A DNA stretch of 64,000 bases. Origin: Hyphomicrobiales bacterium. GTDB lineage: Bacteria > Pseudomonadota > Alphaproteobacteria > Rhizobiales > Beijerinckiaceae. The stretch lies in contig UBZM01000005.1 of the NCBI GenBank assembly GCA_900470095.1, forward strand, positions 137,583 through 201,582, given 5' to 3'. The notes under the pieces were generated by a model. The model was given only the letters and a program-made list of their open reading frames with translations. It was not told where the DNA came from and did no database searches. Of the stretch, positions 16,937 through 25,664 are shown in pieces. A program made the translations under genes and the position numbers. Every line of letters begins with the position of its first letter. Position 1 is the first letter of the stretch.

Positions 16937-17397
16937 CCAGGGAAACAACCAGCTTTGTCTATGTGACCTATATTCTCTCGACCCCGGAAAAGGTCTTCGA
17001 AGCGATCACGAAGCCGGAGATCGCGCGGCGTTACTGGGGCCATGAGAACGTCTCCGACTGGCAACCCGGATCGGACTGGCAGCACATCCGCGCCAATGAC
17101 GCGCGGACTGTCGAACTGGTCGGCAAAGTCGTCGAGATCTCGCCGCCGTCACGCCTCGTCATCACCTGGGCCAATGCCTCGCAGGCCTCCGATCCGGCGA
17201 GCCACAGCCGGGTTACCTTCGAGGTCGAGGAGTACAACGAGATGGTCCGGCTGACCGTCAGCCATGATGAGCTCGAAGCCGGAAGCGGCATGGCGAAGGG
17301 CGTCAAGCAAGGGTGGCCGGCCGTCCTCTCCAGCCTGAAATCCTTCCTCGAAACCGGCCACGGGCTGGACATCTTCGCCAGGCCGAAAGCCGCCTGA
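16933..17397 (+). CDS. SRPBCC/AHSA1-domain protein
   Basis: A 154-residue protein of the activator-of-Hsp90-like START superfamily. The pattern is an opening strand FVYVTYILSTPEKVFEAIT, a KPEIARRYWGH helix, central strands (VELVGKVVEISPPSRLVITW, SRVTFEVEEYNEMVRLTVSHDEL) and a long C-terminal helix (GWPAVLSSLKSFLETG). The fold forms a hydrophobic cavity for a small ligand. In this ArsR-coupled arrangement the ligand and role are generally unknown. It shares a 4-bp overlap with the regulator and is followed after 46 bp by a GFA gene, so the three probably form one operon. Confidence 0.9.
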   Translation: MTRETTSFVYVTYILSTPEKVFEAITKPEIARRYWGHENVSDWQPGSDWQHIRANDARTVELVGKVVEISPPSRLVITWANASQASDPASHSRVTFEVEEYNEMVRLTVSHDELEAGSGMAKGVKQGWPAVLSSLKSFLETGHGLDIFARPKAA

Positions 17398-17443
17398 TCC
17401 CTTGGCAAGGCAGGCGGCCGAGCCTGCCAGCAGGAGAATGACA

Positions 17444-17860
17444 ATGACCAGGTCCTTGACCGGCGGATGTGCCTGCGGCGCGATCCGCTTCGAGACGACG
17501 AGCGAGCCCATCGTCGAGATCCACTGCCAGTGCCGGGATTGCCAGAAGCGAAGTGGCACCGGGCATAGTTCCTATCTGACCTTCTCCCGGCGCGCCGATG
17601 TGACGATCGCGGGCGAAGCGAAGACCTGGCGGGTCGCGGGCGACAGTGGGAACGAAAAGATCCACGCCTTCTGTCCAACCTGCGGAACCCCGGTCTACCT
17701 GACCTTCCAGGCCATGCCGGAGCTGATCGCGGTCCACGCGGCAAGCCTCGACGACCCCAGTCAGTTCAGCCCTCAGCTAGTGACCTATGGCATCCACGGC
17801 CATGCCTGGGACAGGATCGATGCCGCGCTGCAGACATTCGAGCGCATGCCGGCGGGGTGA
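17444..17860 (+). CDS. GFA-family (glutathione-dependent formaldehyde-activating) zinc protein
   Basis: A 138-residue Mss4-like zinc protein. The zinc ligands of the family are all present: GGCACGAIRF near residue 10, HCQCRDCQKRSG near residue 35 and FCPTCGTPVY near residue 85. Family members were first described as forming S-hydroxymethylglutathione, but most are functionally untested, so formaldehyde handling is only a family label. The ATG at 17444 lies 8 bp after AGGAGA, and ATG at 17438 is too close to it. Last gene of the ArsR-SRPBCC-GFA operon. The last 136 bp before the convergent racemase gene hold no feature. Confidence 0.85.
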   Translation: MTRSLTGGCACGAIRFETTSEPIVEIHCQCRDCQKRSGTGHSSYLTFSRRADVTIAGEAKTWRVAGDSGNEKIHAFCPTCGTPVYLTFQAMPELIAVHAASLDDPSQFSPQLVTYGIHGHAWDRIDAALQTFERMPAG

Positions 17861-17996
17861 ATGAAGGTCGGCCACCCGCTCATCGGGGCCTATCGCTGGC
17901 TCAGCGCGTGCGTCGGCGGCGCGACGTGCCGCGCCGGCGAGCATGAAACCACGTGCGCCGGGACAGCCTGGTCTGGCTGTCCCGGCGCCAGGCTGG

Positions 17997-19010
17997 TCAG
18001 GCGACGAGGAAGCCGGCGTCGACGGGATCGTCGCGGTTGATGGTCCAGCGTGCGGTGCCGAGCAGCCCGGCGGTGCCCTTCACGGTCGGGCGCACGGCGC
18101 GCGTACCGTTCAGGTTCGCCTCGCCGATCAGGCAGCCTTCGAAGGTTCCCGATCCGAGCAGCCCTTCCGAGCGGATCGGCTGCTGCAGCTTGAGCAGGCC
18201 GCGCGCCTCGTACATCGCCATCATTGCGCTGGTGCCGGTGCCGCCGGGCGAGCGGTCGAGCTGGCCGGCGGAGAAAACGTGGACGTTCTTGTAGAAGGCG
18301 CCCTCGATCGTCGGCTCGTGCCAGAAAGTCACGAAGTTGAAGTTGTTGATGTGGCTGGAGGCCGGGTGCTGGATGGCCACCTTCTGGCGCAACTGCTCGC
18401 GGGCGATGATGCCGAGGCGGGAGAGCTCCGAGCCGTTCTCCGGCGAGATCCGCAGCGAGGTGCCGCGCAGGTCGATGATGCCGAAATAGTTGCCGCCCCA
18501 GACGATGTCGGCCTTGAGCTGGCCGATGCCCGGCAGGTCGAAGGGCACGTCCTGTGCCGCGACATAGGCCGGCACGTTCTCGAAGCGCGTCCACAGCACG
18601 TCCGGCCCGTCATTGGCGACCTCGGCCGTCACCAGGCCGGCGGTGGTCTCGAAGCGGATCGTGGTGCGGCCATTGGCGCCGCGCCGGACGAGCCCGAGCG
18701 CGACCATCGCCATGCCGACCGCGATCGTGCCGTGGCCGCACATATGGGAGTACTGCGTGCCGTCGATATAGATCAGGCCGGCATCGTAGTCCGGGCTCGA
18801 CGGCGGCGTCAGGAACACGCCGAACATGTCCTTGTGCCCGCGGGGCTCGCGCATCAGCGCGCAACGCAGCCAGTCGTAGTTCTCCTCGAGGAAGCGGCGC
18901 TTCTCCAGGATGTTCGAGCCGGCGGGATAGGGAATCCCGCTATGGATGATGCAGAGGGGCTCGCCCTCGGTATGGGTGTAGACGACGTCGAAGACATTCT
19001 GCTGGCGCAT
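17997..19010 (-). CDS. Proline-racemase-family protein with Cys/Gly active site
   Basis: A 337-residue member of the proline racemase/4-hydroxyproline 2-epimerase/trans-3-hydroxyproline dehydratase superfamily. The opening YTHTEGEPLCIIHSG and the first catalytic motif MCGHGT with Cys91 are intact. The second motif reads DRSPGGTGTS, with Gly256 where racemases and epimerases have Cys and the known dehydratases have Thr. Epimerisation needs two acid/base residues, so simple racemase activity is unlikely. The gene is last in a cluster with a PotABCD-type transporter (permease, permease, ATPase, binding protein upstream on the same strand) and probably acts on the imported compound, such as a modified proline or betaine. 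The ATG at 19010 is the natural start. Confidence 0.88.
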   Translation of the reverse strand: MRQQNVFDVVYTHTEGEPLCIIHSGIPYPAGSNILEKRRFLEENYDWLRCALMREPRGHKDMFGVFLTPPSSPDYDAGLIYIDGTQYSHMCGHGTIAVGMAMVALGLVRRGANGRTTIRFETTAGLVTAEVANDGPDVLWTRFENVPAYVAAQDVPFDLPGIGQLKADIVWGGNYFGIIDLRGTSLRISPENGSELSRLGIIAREQLRQKVAIQHPASSHINNFNFVTFWHEPTIEGAFYKNVHVFSAGQLDRSPGGTGTSAMMAMYEARGLLKLQQPIRSEGLLGSGTFEGCLIGEANLNGTRAVRPTVKGTAGLLGTARWTINRDDPVDAGFLVA

Positions 19011-19046
19011 GTGCGGGCTCCTTGGGACTAAACGGGGTGGGCGGGA

Positions 19047-19832
19047 TCAGCGGCGCTCGGAGAGCACGTCGAGGCCGATGGTGAGGTCGAGCAGCACGAT
19101 CACGATCGCGGCGACGATGATCGTCAGGCCGGAGACCGCCGCGATCGTCGGGTCGATCGTGTACTGGACGTAGTTGAACAGCTTGACCGGGATCGTGGTC
19201 AGCTCGGCGGTGGTGTTGAAGATGCTGAGCTCGACATTGATGAAGGAGGCGATGAAGGCGAAGATCGCGCCGCTGACGAGCCCGCTGCGGATCTGCGGCA
19301 GCGTCACCAGGAAGAAGGTCGTGAGTGGCTTCGCCCCGAGATCGGCCGACGCCTCCTCCAGGCTGCGCTGCTCGTCGCTGAGCTGCGGCAGCACGGCGCG
19401 CAGGACGAAGGGCATGATGATCACGACATGTCCGACGAGCAGGGCCGTGAAGCTGCGCACGAGGCCGATCGCGCTGCCATATTGCAGCAGCGCCGCGCCG
19501 AGCACGACATGCGGCAGGATCAGCGGCGACATCAGGATTTCCGACAGCAGGCGGCGGCCGGGAAAGCGATAGCGGGCGATCGCGATCGCGGCGGGCACCG
19601 CCAGCACGACCGCGACGATGGTCGCGGCGACCGCGAGCAGCGTGCTGGTCATGAAGGCCGAGACATAGGACGGGTCGCCCAGCATCTTGCCGTACCAGGC
19701 GAGGGTCAGCCCCTGCGGCGGGAAGGCGAGGAAGCTGGTCGTGGTCAGCGAGGCGCCGACGAGCACGACGAGCGGCAGGGCGAGATAGGCGAGCGCCGCA
19801 AGGGAGACGATCCTGACGAGGTGGGTGACCAT
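19047..19832 (-). CDS. ABC transporter permease, PotC-like
   Basis: A 261-residue inner-membrane permease with six predicted helices. The cytoplasmic EAA-type loop is visible as SLEEASADLGAKPLTTFFLVTLPQIRSGLVSG, the coupling site for the ATPase. The sequence LTLAWYGKMLGDPSYVSAFMTST near residue 45 is the usual PotC/YdcV opening of the periplasmic region. Together with the neighbouring genes it forms the second permease of a spermidine/putrescine-type (2-aminoethylphosphonate/iron-type cannot be excluded) importer. One base separates it from the preceding permease gene, and it lies 36 bp upstream of the racemase-family gene. Confidence 0.92.
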   Translation of the reverse strand: MVTHLVRIVSLAALAYLALPLVVLVGASLTTTSFLAFPPQGLTLAWYGKMLGDPSYVSAFMTSTLLAVAATIVAVVLAVPAAIAIARYRFPGRRLLSEILMSPLILPHVVLGAALLQYGSAIGLVRSFTALLVGHVVIIMPFVLRAVLPQLSDEQRSLEEASADLGAKPLTTFFLVTLPQIRSGLVSGAIFAFIASFINVELSIFNTTAELTTIPVKLFNYVQYTIDPTIAAVSGLTIIVAAIVIVLLDLTIGLDVLSERR

Positions 19833-19833
19833 T

Positions 19834-20667
19834 TCAGGCTCTCCTCGGCTCGCTGAGGCGCCCGGCGAGCGTGACGAGCACCAGCGTCAGCACCAGCATG
19901 GTGATGCTGAGCGCACCGCCATAGTTGAAGTCGAAGACCGAGCTGTATTGCTGGAAGATCAGCATGGAGAAGACGGTGATCCGCCCGCCGCTGAGCAGTG
20001 CCGGCGTGACATAGGCGCTGACCGCCAGCATGAAGACCATGACCGCGCCGGACATCAGCCCGGGCAGGCTGAGGGGGAAGGTGATCGTCCAGAAGGTGCC
20101 GGCCGGCGTCGCGCCGAGATCGGCGGCGGCGTGTTCGAGCGCCGGATCGACCTTGGCGAGCGCGTTGCCGACCGCCAGCACGATGAAGGGCAGGAGGATG
20201 TAGACGAGGCCGATCAGGATGCCGAGCTCGGTGCCGAGGAAGCGCATCGGCCGCTCGATCAGGCCAAGCCCGATCAGGCTGTCATTGACGAGGCCGTTGC
20301 GGCCGAGCAGCACCATCCAGCCGAAGGAGCGCACGATATTGCTGGTGAACAGCGGCACGATGAGCAGGATCACGCAGAACCGGCGCCAGGGCCGCCAGCG
20401 CACCACGCGCACGAGATACCAGGCGAGCGGATAGCCGATGAGGACTGAGACGAGCGTGGTCAGCGCGCCGAGCCGGAACGTCACCCACAGCACGTCCCAG
20501 TGATAGCTGTCGGCGAGAATGCGCAGGTAATGCGCGAAGGTCAGGTGACCATCCGGTGTGGTCAGGCTCGCGATCAGGACGACCGCCATCGGCGCCAGGA
20601 AGAAGGCGACGAAGAACGCCGCCGGCAGGGCGCAAAGCAGCAGGACCGTGCGCAGCCTCCCGCTCAT
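19834..20667 (-). CDS. ABC transporter permease, PotB-like
   Basis: A 277-residue permease with six helices. The EAA loop reads LEHAAADLGATPAGTFWTITFPLSLPGLMSG. The segment LTFAHYLRILADSYHWDVLWVTFRLGALTTLVSVLIGYPLAWYL after the first helix is typical of PotB/YdcU proteins. The start ATG at 20667 overlaps the stop of the ATPase gene (TGATG), which shows translational coupling; a GTG three bases earlier is also in frame. It pairs with the PotC-like permease to form the membrane channel. Confidence 0.92.
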   Translation of the reverse strand: MSGRLRTVLLLCALPAAFFVAFFLAPMAVVLIASLTTPDGHLTFAHYLRILADSYHWDVLWVTFRLGALTTLVSVLIGYPLAWYLVRVVRWRPWRRFCVILLIVPLFTSNIVRSFGWMVLLGRNGLVNDSLIGLGLIERPMRFLGTELGILIGLVYILLPFIVLAVGNALAKVDPALEHAAADLGATPAGTFWTITFPLSLPGLMSGAVMVFMLAVSAYVTPALLSGGRITVFSMLIFQQYSSVFDFNYGGALSITMLVLTLVLVTLAGRLSEPRRA

Positions 20668-21725
20668 CACGCATCCCCCGGCACGAGGCTGAGATCGCCG
20701 AGGCGGATCGTGGCGAAGACCGGCTGGCCCGGCGCGAGGCCCGAGAGCGCCGATGGCGCGAGCCTGGCCGTCAGGACGGTGCTGCCGGCGACGAGCGTGA
20801 CGAGGGCATGACTGCCGACATGGGTGATCTCGGAGAGCACGGCCGGCAGGGAGAGGCGATCGGCGGCGGGCTCCGGCGCAATGAGGATATCCTCGGGCCG
20901 CAGCACGCCGGTCAGCACGCCCTGCGGAGCGTCGCAGGCGGGACGGAGCATCGCGCCGTCCAGCAGGGACAGGCTGCCGTCGCCGCGCCGCTCGACCTGG
21001 AGCAGGTTGGCGTCGCCGATGAAGTCGGCGGCAAACCGGCTCGCCGGCCGCGCATAGATGTCCTGGCCGCGGCCGATCTGCTCGATGCGGCCGCGGTTCA
21101 TCAGCACGATCCGGTCGGCCATGCTCATCGCCTCGTCCTGGTCATGCGTCACGAACAGGAAGGCGATGCCGAGCCGGTGCTGGATCTGCTTGAGCTCGCC
21201 CTGGACCTTCTTGCGCAGCTTCAGGTCGAGCGCGCTCAGCGGCTCGTCGAGCAGCAGCAGCTGAGGCCGGTTGACGATGGCGCGCGCCAGCGCCACGCGC
21301 TGCTGCTGGCCGCCGGAGAGCTGGGCCGGCAGGCGCTCGCCGAAGCCGGCGAGGCCGACGAGCTCGAGCGCCTCGGTGCTGCGCCGGGTCGCCTCGCCCT
21401 TCGGCGTGCCCTGCCGGCGCGGTCCGTAGGCGACATTCTCCAGGACGCTCATATGCGGGAAGAGCGCGTAGTTCTGGAACACCGTGTTGAGCGGGCGGCG
21501 ATAGGGCGGCAGCCGCGTCACATCCTCGCCGGCGAGCCTGACCGTGCCGGCCTCCGGCGTCAGGAAGCCGGCGATGCAGCGCAGCAGCGTGGTCTTGCCG
21601 CAACCCGACGGACCGAGCAGGGCGATGAACTCGCCCTGCTCGACGGAGAGGTCGATCTCCGTCAGGGCCGCGTGCCCGCCGAAATGCTTGGACAGGCCGT
21701 CGATGGCAAGGATGGGGGTGCTCAT
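20667..21725 (-). CDS. ABC transporter ATP-binding protein, PotA/UgpC type
   Basis: A 352-residue ATPase. Walker [10 protein letters not shown] is near residue 39, the Q-loop in [12 protein letters not shown], the signature [14 protein letters not shown] near 135, Walker [13 protein letters not shown], and the H-loop in [10 protein letters not shown]-terminal TOBE domain (from about 280, [11 protein letters not shown] onward) is typical of the polyamine/iron/phosphonate importer group and may bind regulatory ligands. The ATG at 21725 fits the conserved N-terminus, though an in-frame ATG at 21752 exists. It is separated from the binding-protein gene by 46 bp and overlaps the next permease. Confidence 0.93.
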   Translation of the reverse strand: MSTPILAIDGLSKHFGGHAALTEIDLSVEQGEFIALLGPSGCGKTTLLRCIAGFLTPEAGTVRLAGEDVTRLPPYRRPLNTVFQNYALFPHMSVLENVAYGPRRQGTPKGEATRRSTEALELVGLAGFGERLPAQLSGGQQQRVALARAIVNRPQLLLLDEPLSALDLKLRKKVQGELKQIQHRLGIAFLFVTHDQDEAMSMADRIVLMNRGRIEQIGRGQDIYARPASRFAADFIGDANLLQVERRGDGSLSLLDGAMLRPACDAPQGVLTGVLRPEDILIAPEPAADRLSLPAVLSEITHVGSHALVTLVAGSTVLTARLAPSALSGLAPGQPVFATIRLGDLSLVPGDA

Positions 21726-21771
21726 GCTGCAGCTCGCGGTGCTCGTGCCCAATCGTTCACGCGCAGGTCGT

Positions 21772-22815
21772 TCACTTGCGCGCGATCTCGCGGTTCCAGG
21801 CGTCGACGACGCCCGAGCGCAGCGTGTTGATCTCCGTCCAGTCGAAGACCTGCAGGGTCTTGACCGAGCCGGTCTCGCCCCAGGGCAGCTTGCGCGCGGT
21901 CTCGGGCTTGACGACGACGTTCTTCACGGACGGGCCGAGATAGAGCTTCTCGGCGAGGCAGCCGGACGCCTCCGGCGTCAGCGCCTGGTTGATGAATTTT
22001 GCAGCCGCGTCCTTCTTCGGCGTGCCCTTCACCAGATGGAGCCGGGCATCGGTCGCCCAGGCGCCTTCCTTGGGCACGACGAAGCCGATCGGCAGGCCCT
22101 TGTCGGCAAGGTCCCAGGCGCCGACGTTGAAATGCGCGCCGATGATCGCTTCGCCGCTCTGGTAGGCATTGGTGGCGGCGCCCGAGGAATCGAAGAACAG
22201 GGCGGCCTTCAGCTCTTTGATCTTCTTGAAGGTTGGGGCGAGGTCGCCGGGAGTGCCACCCCAGATCTTCGAAAGGAACATGACGAAGGGCACGCCCGCC
22301 GAATTCGCCGGGGAGGGGATGGTGACCGCGTCCTCGAATTCCGGCTTCCAGAGATCGTTCCACGATGTCGGAGCGGTCTTGACCTTCTGGGTGTTGTAGG
22401 TGAGCCCGAGCGAGTAATAGCCGGTGCCGACCGCATAGGTCGTCGAACCGCTCTTGTAGATGGCCTCGGGCAGCGTGTTGGCGAGATTGGGGATCGCTGC
22501 CGCATCGAGGTTGTCGGTCACCTCCGCGGCGAGCGCCAGCTCGCTGATGCCGCCATCCATCCAGGCGACGTCGATGGTGGGAGCCGCCTTCTGTTGCTGC
22601 AGCTTCGACAGGGTGACGGTCGAGGTGCCGATCTCCGCCTTCACGGCGATGCCAGTCGCCTTGGTGAAGGGTTCGGCGACGCAGGCGCGGAAGGCGTCGC
22701 CCCAGTTGCCGCCATACCAGGCGACGGTGATCGAAGCGGGTTGCTGGGCCAGCGCCGGCGCGGTCAGCAGGGTGGTCGCGAGCATGGCGGTCGCCAGCCG
22801 GACGGGTCTATTCAT
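21772..22815 (-). CDS. ABC transporter substrate-binding protein, PotD-like
   Basis: A 347-residue periplasmic protein. The signal peptide (MNRPVRLATAMLATTLLTAPALA) is followed by SITVAWYGGNWGDAFRACVAEPFTKATGI, the usual start of the SBP_bac_8/PotD-like group, then a DVAWMDGGISELALAA segment, KTAPTSWNDLWKPEFEDAV and PFVMFLSKIWGG. Acidic ligand residues typical of spermidine binders (the D/E pair) are not obvious, so the ligand may be a proline-derived betaine or another cation rather than a polyamine; this is inference from the co-located racemase homologue. The ATG at 22815 has a GGAG site. First gene of the five-gene unit, divergent from the GlxA-type regulator with a 105-bp spacer. Confidence 0.9.
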   Translation of the reverse strand: MNRPVRLATAMLATTLLTAPALAQQPASITVAWYGGNWGDAFRACVAEPFTKATGIAVKAEIGTSTVTLSKLQQQKAAPTIDVAWMDGGISELALAAEVTDNLDAAAIPNLANTLPEAIYKSGSTTYAVGTGYYSLGLTYNTQKVKTAPTSWNDLWKPEFEDAVTIPSPANSAGVPFVMFLSKIWGGTPGDLAPTFKKIKELKAALFFDSSGAATNAYQSGEAIIGAHFNVGAWDLADKGLPIGFVVPKEGAWATDARLHLVKGTPKKDAAAKFINQALTPEASGCLAEKLYLGPSVKNVVVKPETARKLPWGETGSVKTLQVFDWTEINTLRSGVVDAWNREIARK

Positions 22816-22920
22816 CGTCGTTCTCCTCTGCCTGAGCGTCTTCGCGCTTCTACGATCATGGTGGGCGCGGCGCACGAAAGGCACTAGAATTCGCCGGCCG
22901 GAAATTTGAATAATCGCGAC

Positions 22921-23940
22921 ATGAACACAGCGCAGTTCCCGACGCCTGCAAACGAGCGGCCGCAATCCGCACCCAGCCCCGTTTCGCGGCTGCGGATCGG
23001 CTTCGTCCTGCTCGACCAGTTCACGCTCGCTGCGTTCTCCGGCCTGATCGATGTGCTGCGTCTGGCGGCGGACCATGGCGGCCGCAGCCGCCAGCTGCAT
23101 GCGAGCTGGACCGTGATGAGCCTCGACGGAGAGCCGCGACGGTCGAGCTGCGGTGTCGCGGTCGCGCCGAATGCGGCCCTGCTCGATCCGGCCGGCTTCG
23201 ACTATGTCGCCGTCTGCGGCGGCAACGACTATCTCAACGACGCCTTGCCCGAGAGCCTGCTCGACTATCTCAGACGGGCGGCGGCGTCGGGCGCGCGCCT
23301 TCTGGGCATCTGCACCGGCACCTTTGCGATCGCCAGGGCAGGGCTGGTCGGTCCGCGCCGGGTCTGCGTGCACTGGAACGTGCTGGATGCCTTCAAGCAG
23401 CGCTTCCCCAGGGTGTCGGCAGGGGTGGAGCGGCTCTTCATCGACGAGGGCGACCTGATCACCTGCGCCGGCTCGACGGCCGCGATCGATCTCGGCCTCT
23501 ATCTCGTCGCGCGGCATTGCGGCCGCGACAAGGCCCAGCAGGCGATGCGGCACATGATGCTGCAGGACATGCGGCCGGCAGAGATGCCGCAGCCGCATTT
23601 CTACGCGCAGATCGGCTCGCATCTCGACGTCCGGGTCCAGCAGGCCGCGCAATTCATCGAACAGCGCCTCGACAATCCCCCGCCGATCGCCGCGGTTGCG
23701 CGCTATGTCGGCGTCAGCCCGCGGCAGCTCGAGCGCCTGTTCGGCACGTCGCTGGGCCAGAGCCCCGCCGCGTTCCAGCGCAAGCTGCGGCTGGACTATG
23801 CGCGCTGGCTGATCCTGAACAGCAAGCGCTCGCTCACCGACATCGCCATGGGCGCAGGTTTTGCCGACAGCGCCCATCTCTCACGCGACTTCAAGGCGAG
23901 CTTCGGGGAATCGCCGCGCACGCTTCGGCAGAAGGGCTAA
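22921..23940 (+). CDS. GlxA-family AraC-type regulator
   Basis: A 339-residue regulator. Residues 28-200 form a DJ-1/PfpI-like glutamine-amidotransferase fold (IGFVLLDQFTLAAFSGLIDVLRLA; LLGICTGTFAIARAGL with Cys in the nucleophile-elbow position; VHWNVLDAFKQRFP). Residues 235-339 carry the two helix-turn-helix motifs of AraC proteins (ISAVARYVGVSPRQLERLF-like and SLTDIAMGAGFADSAHLSRDFKASFGESP). GlxA-type regulators in this order often control carnitine, choline, arginine or hydroxyproline catabolism. It is divergent from the PotABCD-type/racemase cluster, which is its likely target. The ATG at 22921 was chosen; a TTG at 22906 is in frame. Confidence 0.93.
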   Translation: MNTAQFPTPANERPQSAPSPVSRLRIGFVLLDQFTLAAFSGLIDVLRLAADHGGRSRQLHASWTVMSLDGEPRRSSCGVAVAPNAALLDPAGFDYVAVCGGNDYLNDALPESLLDYLRRAAASGARLLGICTGTFAIARAGLVGPRRVCVHWNVLDAFKQRFPRVSAGVERLFIDEGDLITCAGSTAAIDLGLYLVARHCGRDKAQQAMRHMMLQDMRPAEMPQPHFYAQIGSHLDVRVQQAAQFIEQRLDNPPPIAAVARYVGVSPRQLERLFGTSLGQSPAAFQRKLRLDYARWLILNSKRSLTDIAMGAGFADSAHLSRDFKASFGESPRTLRQKG

Positions 23941-23941
23941 A

Positions 23942-23986
23942 GCATCGGCCCGAAGAGTGGACTGCGGTTTTCGGGTCAGCCGATGC
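23942..23986. repeat. Palindromic intergenic repeat, copy 1
   Basis: A 45-bp unit with outer arms GCATCGGC / GCCGATGC and inner arms CCCGAA / TTCGGG around the central GTGGACTGCGG. It starts two bases after the GlxA gene stop, so it may also act as a terminator or mRNA stabiliser. It closely resembles the widespread rhizobial palindrome with a GCATCGG...CCGATGC frame. Confidence 0.8.
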
Positions 23987-24003
23987 GGGCATGGAAGGCC
24001 AAG

Positions 24004-24044
24004 TCATCGGCCCGAAAAGTGGACTGCGGTTTTCGGGGCAATGC
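24004..24044. repeat. Palindromic intergenic repeat, copy 2
   Basis: Second unit, 17 bp after copy 1. It shares CATCGGCCCGAAAAGTGG and CTGCGGTTTTCGGG, but the right arm is eroded (GCAATGC). The bases after it (GGGTTTCGACGA) match those after copy 3 at 31841, so the repeat element extends about 20 bp beyond the palindrome. The remaining bases up to the cfa-like gene hold a short hairpin only. Confidence 0.8.
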
Positions 24045-24309
24045 AGGCCCGGGAGGGTTTCGACGAGCCAAACGGCGTCGTCGCGCATGGCGAGGCTACT
24101 GACGCTGGAGCTTCCTCCGAAATTTGGAGCCGCCTGTCCCGCTCCCGGCAGAATGTTCCGGGCTTTGCGGCAACCGGAAGCCCGTCGCAAGGTCACGCCT
24201 AAGCCGCTGAGCAAGCTGACATTTGTTCGATCTTGGCTTCGTTTCATGCCGCGTTTGAGAGGCGCGCTCCTCCGGACAGGTTTCTGGTATGGTTCCTGCG
24301 GCGATCCGG

Positions 24310-24327
24310 AGCCCGCCTTTGCGGGCT
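24310..24327 (+). promoter_or_regulatory. Hairpin just upstream of the cfa-like start
   Basis: AGCCCGC and GCGGGCT form a perfect 7-bp stem with a CTTT loop, ending 14 bases before the ATG at 24342. There is no T-tract after it, so it is probably not a terminator. Its position next to the ribosome site could influence translation. Confidence 0.35.
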
Positions 24328-24341
24328 TCAGGACGTCATTG

Positions 24342-25664
24342 ATGTATCATCTGCTCCGCGCCATTCTGTCCAAGCTCGTCTCGCACGGCACCCTGCATGT
24401 AACTCTGCCGGACGGTCGAAGCTTCGTTTGCGGCGATGGGAGCGGCGACGCCGTCGCAATCCGGTTCACGGATTCCCGCGCGATTTTGGCCTTCCTGGCC
24501 GATCCTGAAATGAAACTCGGCGAGCTCTTCATGGAGGAGCGCCTCCTCGTCGAGGAGGGCACGATCCATGGGTTCCTTTCCGTGATCCTCGCCGGTGCCC
24601 GCGGACAGGCGCCGAGCTGGTGGGAGGGCGCGCTCGATCGATGCCGTTTCCTGCTGCGCCATCTGACGACGCGCAACACCCGGAACCGTTCGCGCGAGAA
24701 TGTCGCTCACCACTATGATCTCGACGATCGCCTCTATGGCCTGTTCCTCGACGAGGACTGGCAATATTCCTGCGCCTATTTCGAGACGCCGGATCAAAGT
24801 CTGGGCGCGGCGCAGCTCGCCAAGAAACGCCATATCGCCGCCAAGCTGCTGATCGAGCCGCAGCACCGCGTCCTCGACATCGGCTGCGGTTGGGGTGGCC
24901 TGTGTCTCTACCTGACGGAAACCGCGCGTGCGCGCGAGGCCCTTGGCGTGACGCTCTCGCGCGAACAGCTCGCTGTGGCTGACCGCAGAGCACGCGAGGC
25001 GGGAGTCGAAGCCCGGGCTCGCTTCGCGCTGCGGGACTATCGCGACGTCGAAGGCGAATTCGATCGCATCGTCTCAGTCGGCATGTTCGAGCATATCGGC
25101 CCACAATTCTTCTCGGTGTTCTTCGAAAGCTGCCGCCGCCTGCTGAGTGAAGATGGCGTCATGCTGCTCCACACCATCGGCTGCTCGGACGGCCCGAACC
25201 ACCCCAACCCCTGGCTCAATCGTTACATTTTTCCAGGCGGATACCTGCCGGCCCTTTCCGAGATCATCCCGGCCGTGGAGAAGGCGGGGCTGATCGTCGC
25301 GGATGTCGAGGTTCTGAGGCTGCATTACGCGAAGACGCTGCAGGCCTGGCGCGAGCGCTTCATGAGCCGGAGGGCGGAGGCGGCTGCGCTCTATGATGAT
25401 CGTTTCTGCCGCATGTGGGAGTTCTATCTGGCGATGAGCCAGGCCGCGTTCGAACACCAGGATGTCGTGGTCTTTCAGCTGCAGATCGTTCGGAAGCAGG
25501 ATGCCGTGCCGCTGACGCGGGATTACATGATGCAGGAAAAGGAGCGCCTGCGCCGGAATGAGCGGCAGGCAAGGGCTGTCGGCGTGGCTCTGCCTCCCGC
25601 GCTCGGCAACGCTGTTCAACAGCAGCAGGCTGAACTGATCCCGGCTACTCCCGGGGGATCCTGA
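24342..25664 (+). CDS. cfa: Cyclopropane-fatty-acyl-phospholipid synthase family protein
   Basis: A 440-residue protein of the CFA synthase/Mycolic acid cyclopropane synthase family. The N-terminal 100 residues form the family-specific lipid-binding part (FLADPEMKLGELFMEERLLVEEGTIHGFL pattern). AHHYDLDDRLYGLFLDEDWQYSCAYFE follows, and then the SAM site VLDIGCGWGGLCLYL near residue 182. Further family marks are GVTLSREQL, RIVSVGMFEHIG, and WLNRYIFPGGYLPAL, which contains the conserved YIFPGG box. It should use SAM to methylenate cis double bonds of membrane phospholipid acyl chains. The ATG at 24342 matches the family N-terminus, although the frame is open for 825 bp upstream. It stands alone. 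Confidence 0.93.
   Translation: MYHLLRAILSKLVSHGTLHVTLPDGRSFVCGDGSGDAVAIRFTDSRAILAFLADPEMKLGELFMEERLLVEEGTIHGFLSVILAGARGQAPSWWEGALDRCRFLLRHLTTRNTRNRSRENVAHHYDLDDRLYGLFLDEDWQYSCAYFETPDQSLGAAQLAKKRHIAAKLLIEPQHRVLDIGCGWGGLCLYLTETARAREALGVTLSREQLAVADRRAREAGVEARARFALRDYRDVEGEFDRIVSVGMFEHIGPQFFSVFFESCRRLLSEDGVMLLHTIGCSDGPNHPNPWLNRYIFPGGYLPALSEIIPAVEKAGLIVADVEVLRLHYAKTLQAWRERFMSRRAEAAALYDDRFCRMWEFYLAMSQAAFEHQDVVVFQLQIVRKQDAVPLTRDYMMQEKERLRRNERQARAVGVALPPALGNAVQQQQAELIPATPGGS

Noticed and set aside
16616..17860. Arsenic-resistance operon, suggested by an ArsR regulator and, further away, an ArsB-like permease.
   Set aside because: The ArsR protein lacks the metal-binding Cys motif, its partners are SRPBCC and GFA proteins, and the permease is 27 kb away and of the broader SLC13/YbiR type.
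21772..23877. A 701-codon reverse frame that runs through both the PotD-like gene and the opposite strand of the GlxA gene.
   Set aside because: Only the part up to 22815 has a signal peptide, ribosome site and family similarity; the extension is the antisense of a well-supported gene in GC-rich DNA.
23517..24341. Long 5' extension of the cfa-like gene.
   Set aside because: It passes through the GlxA coding region and two palindromic repeats; the family N-terminus begins at 24342.
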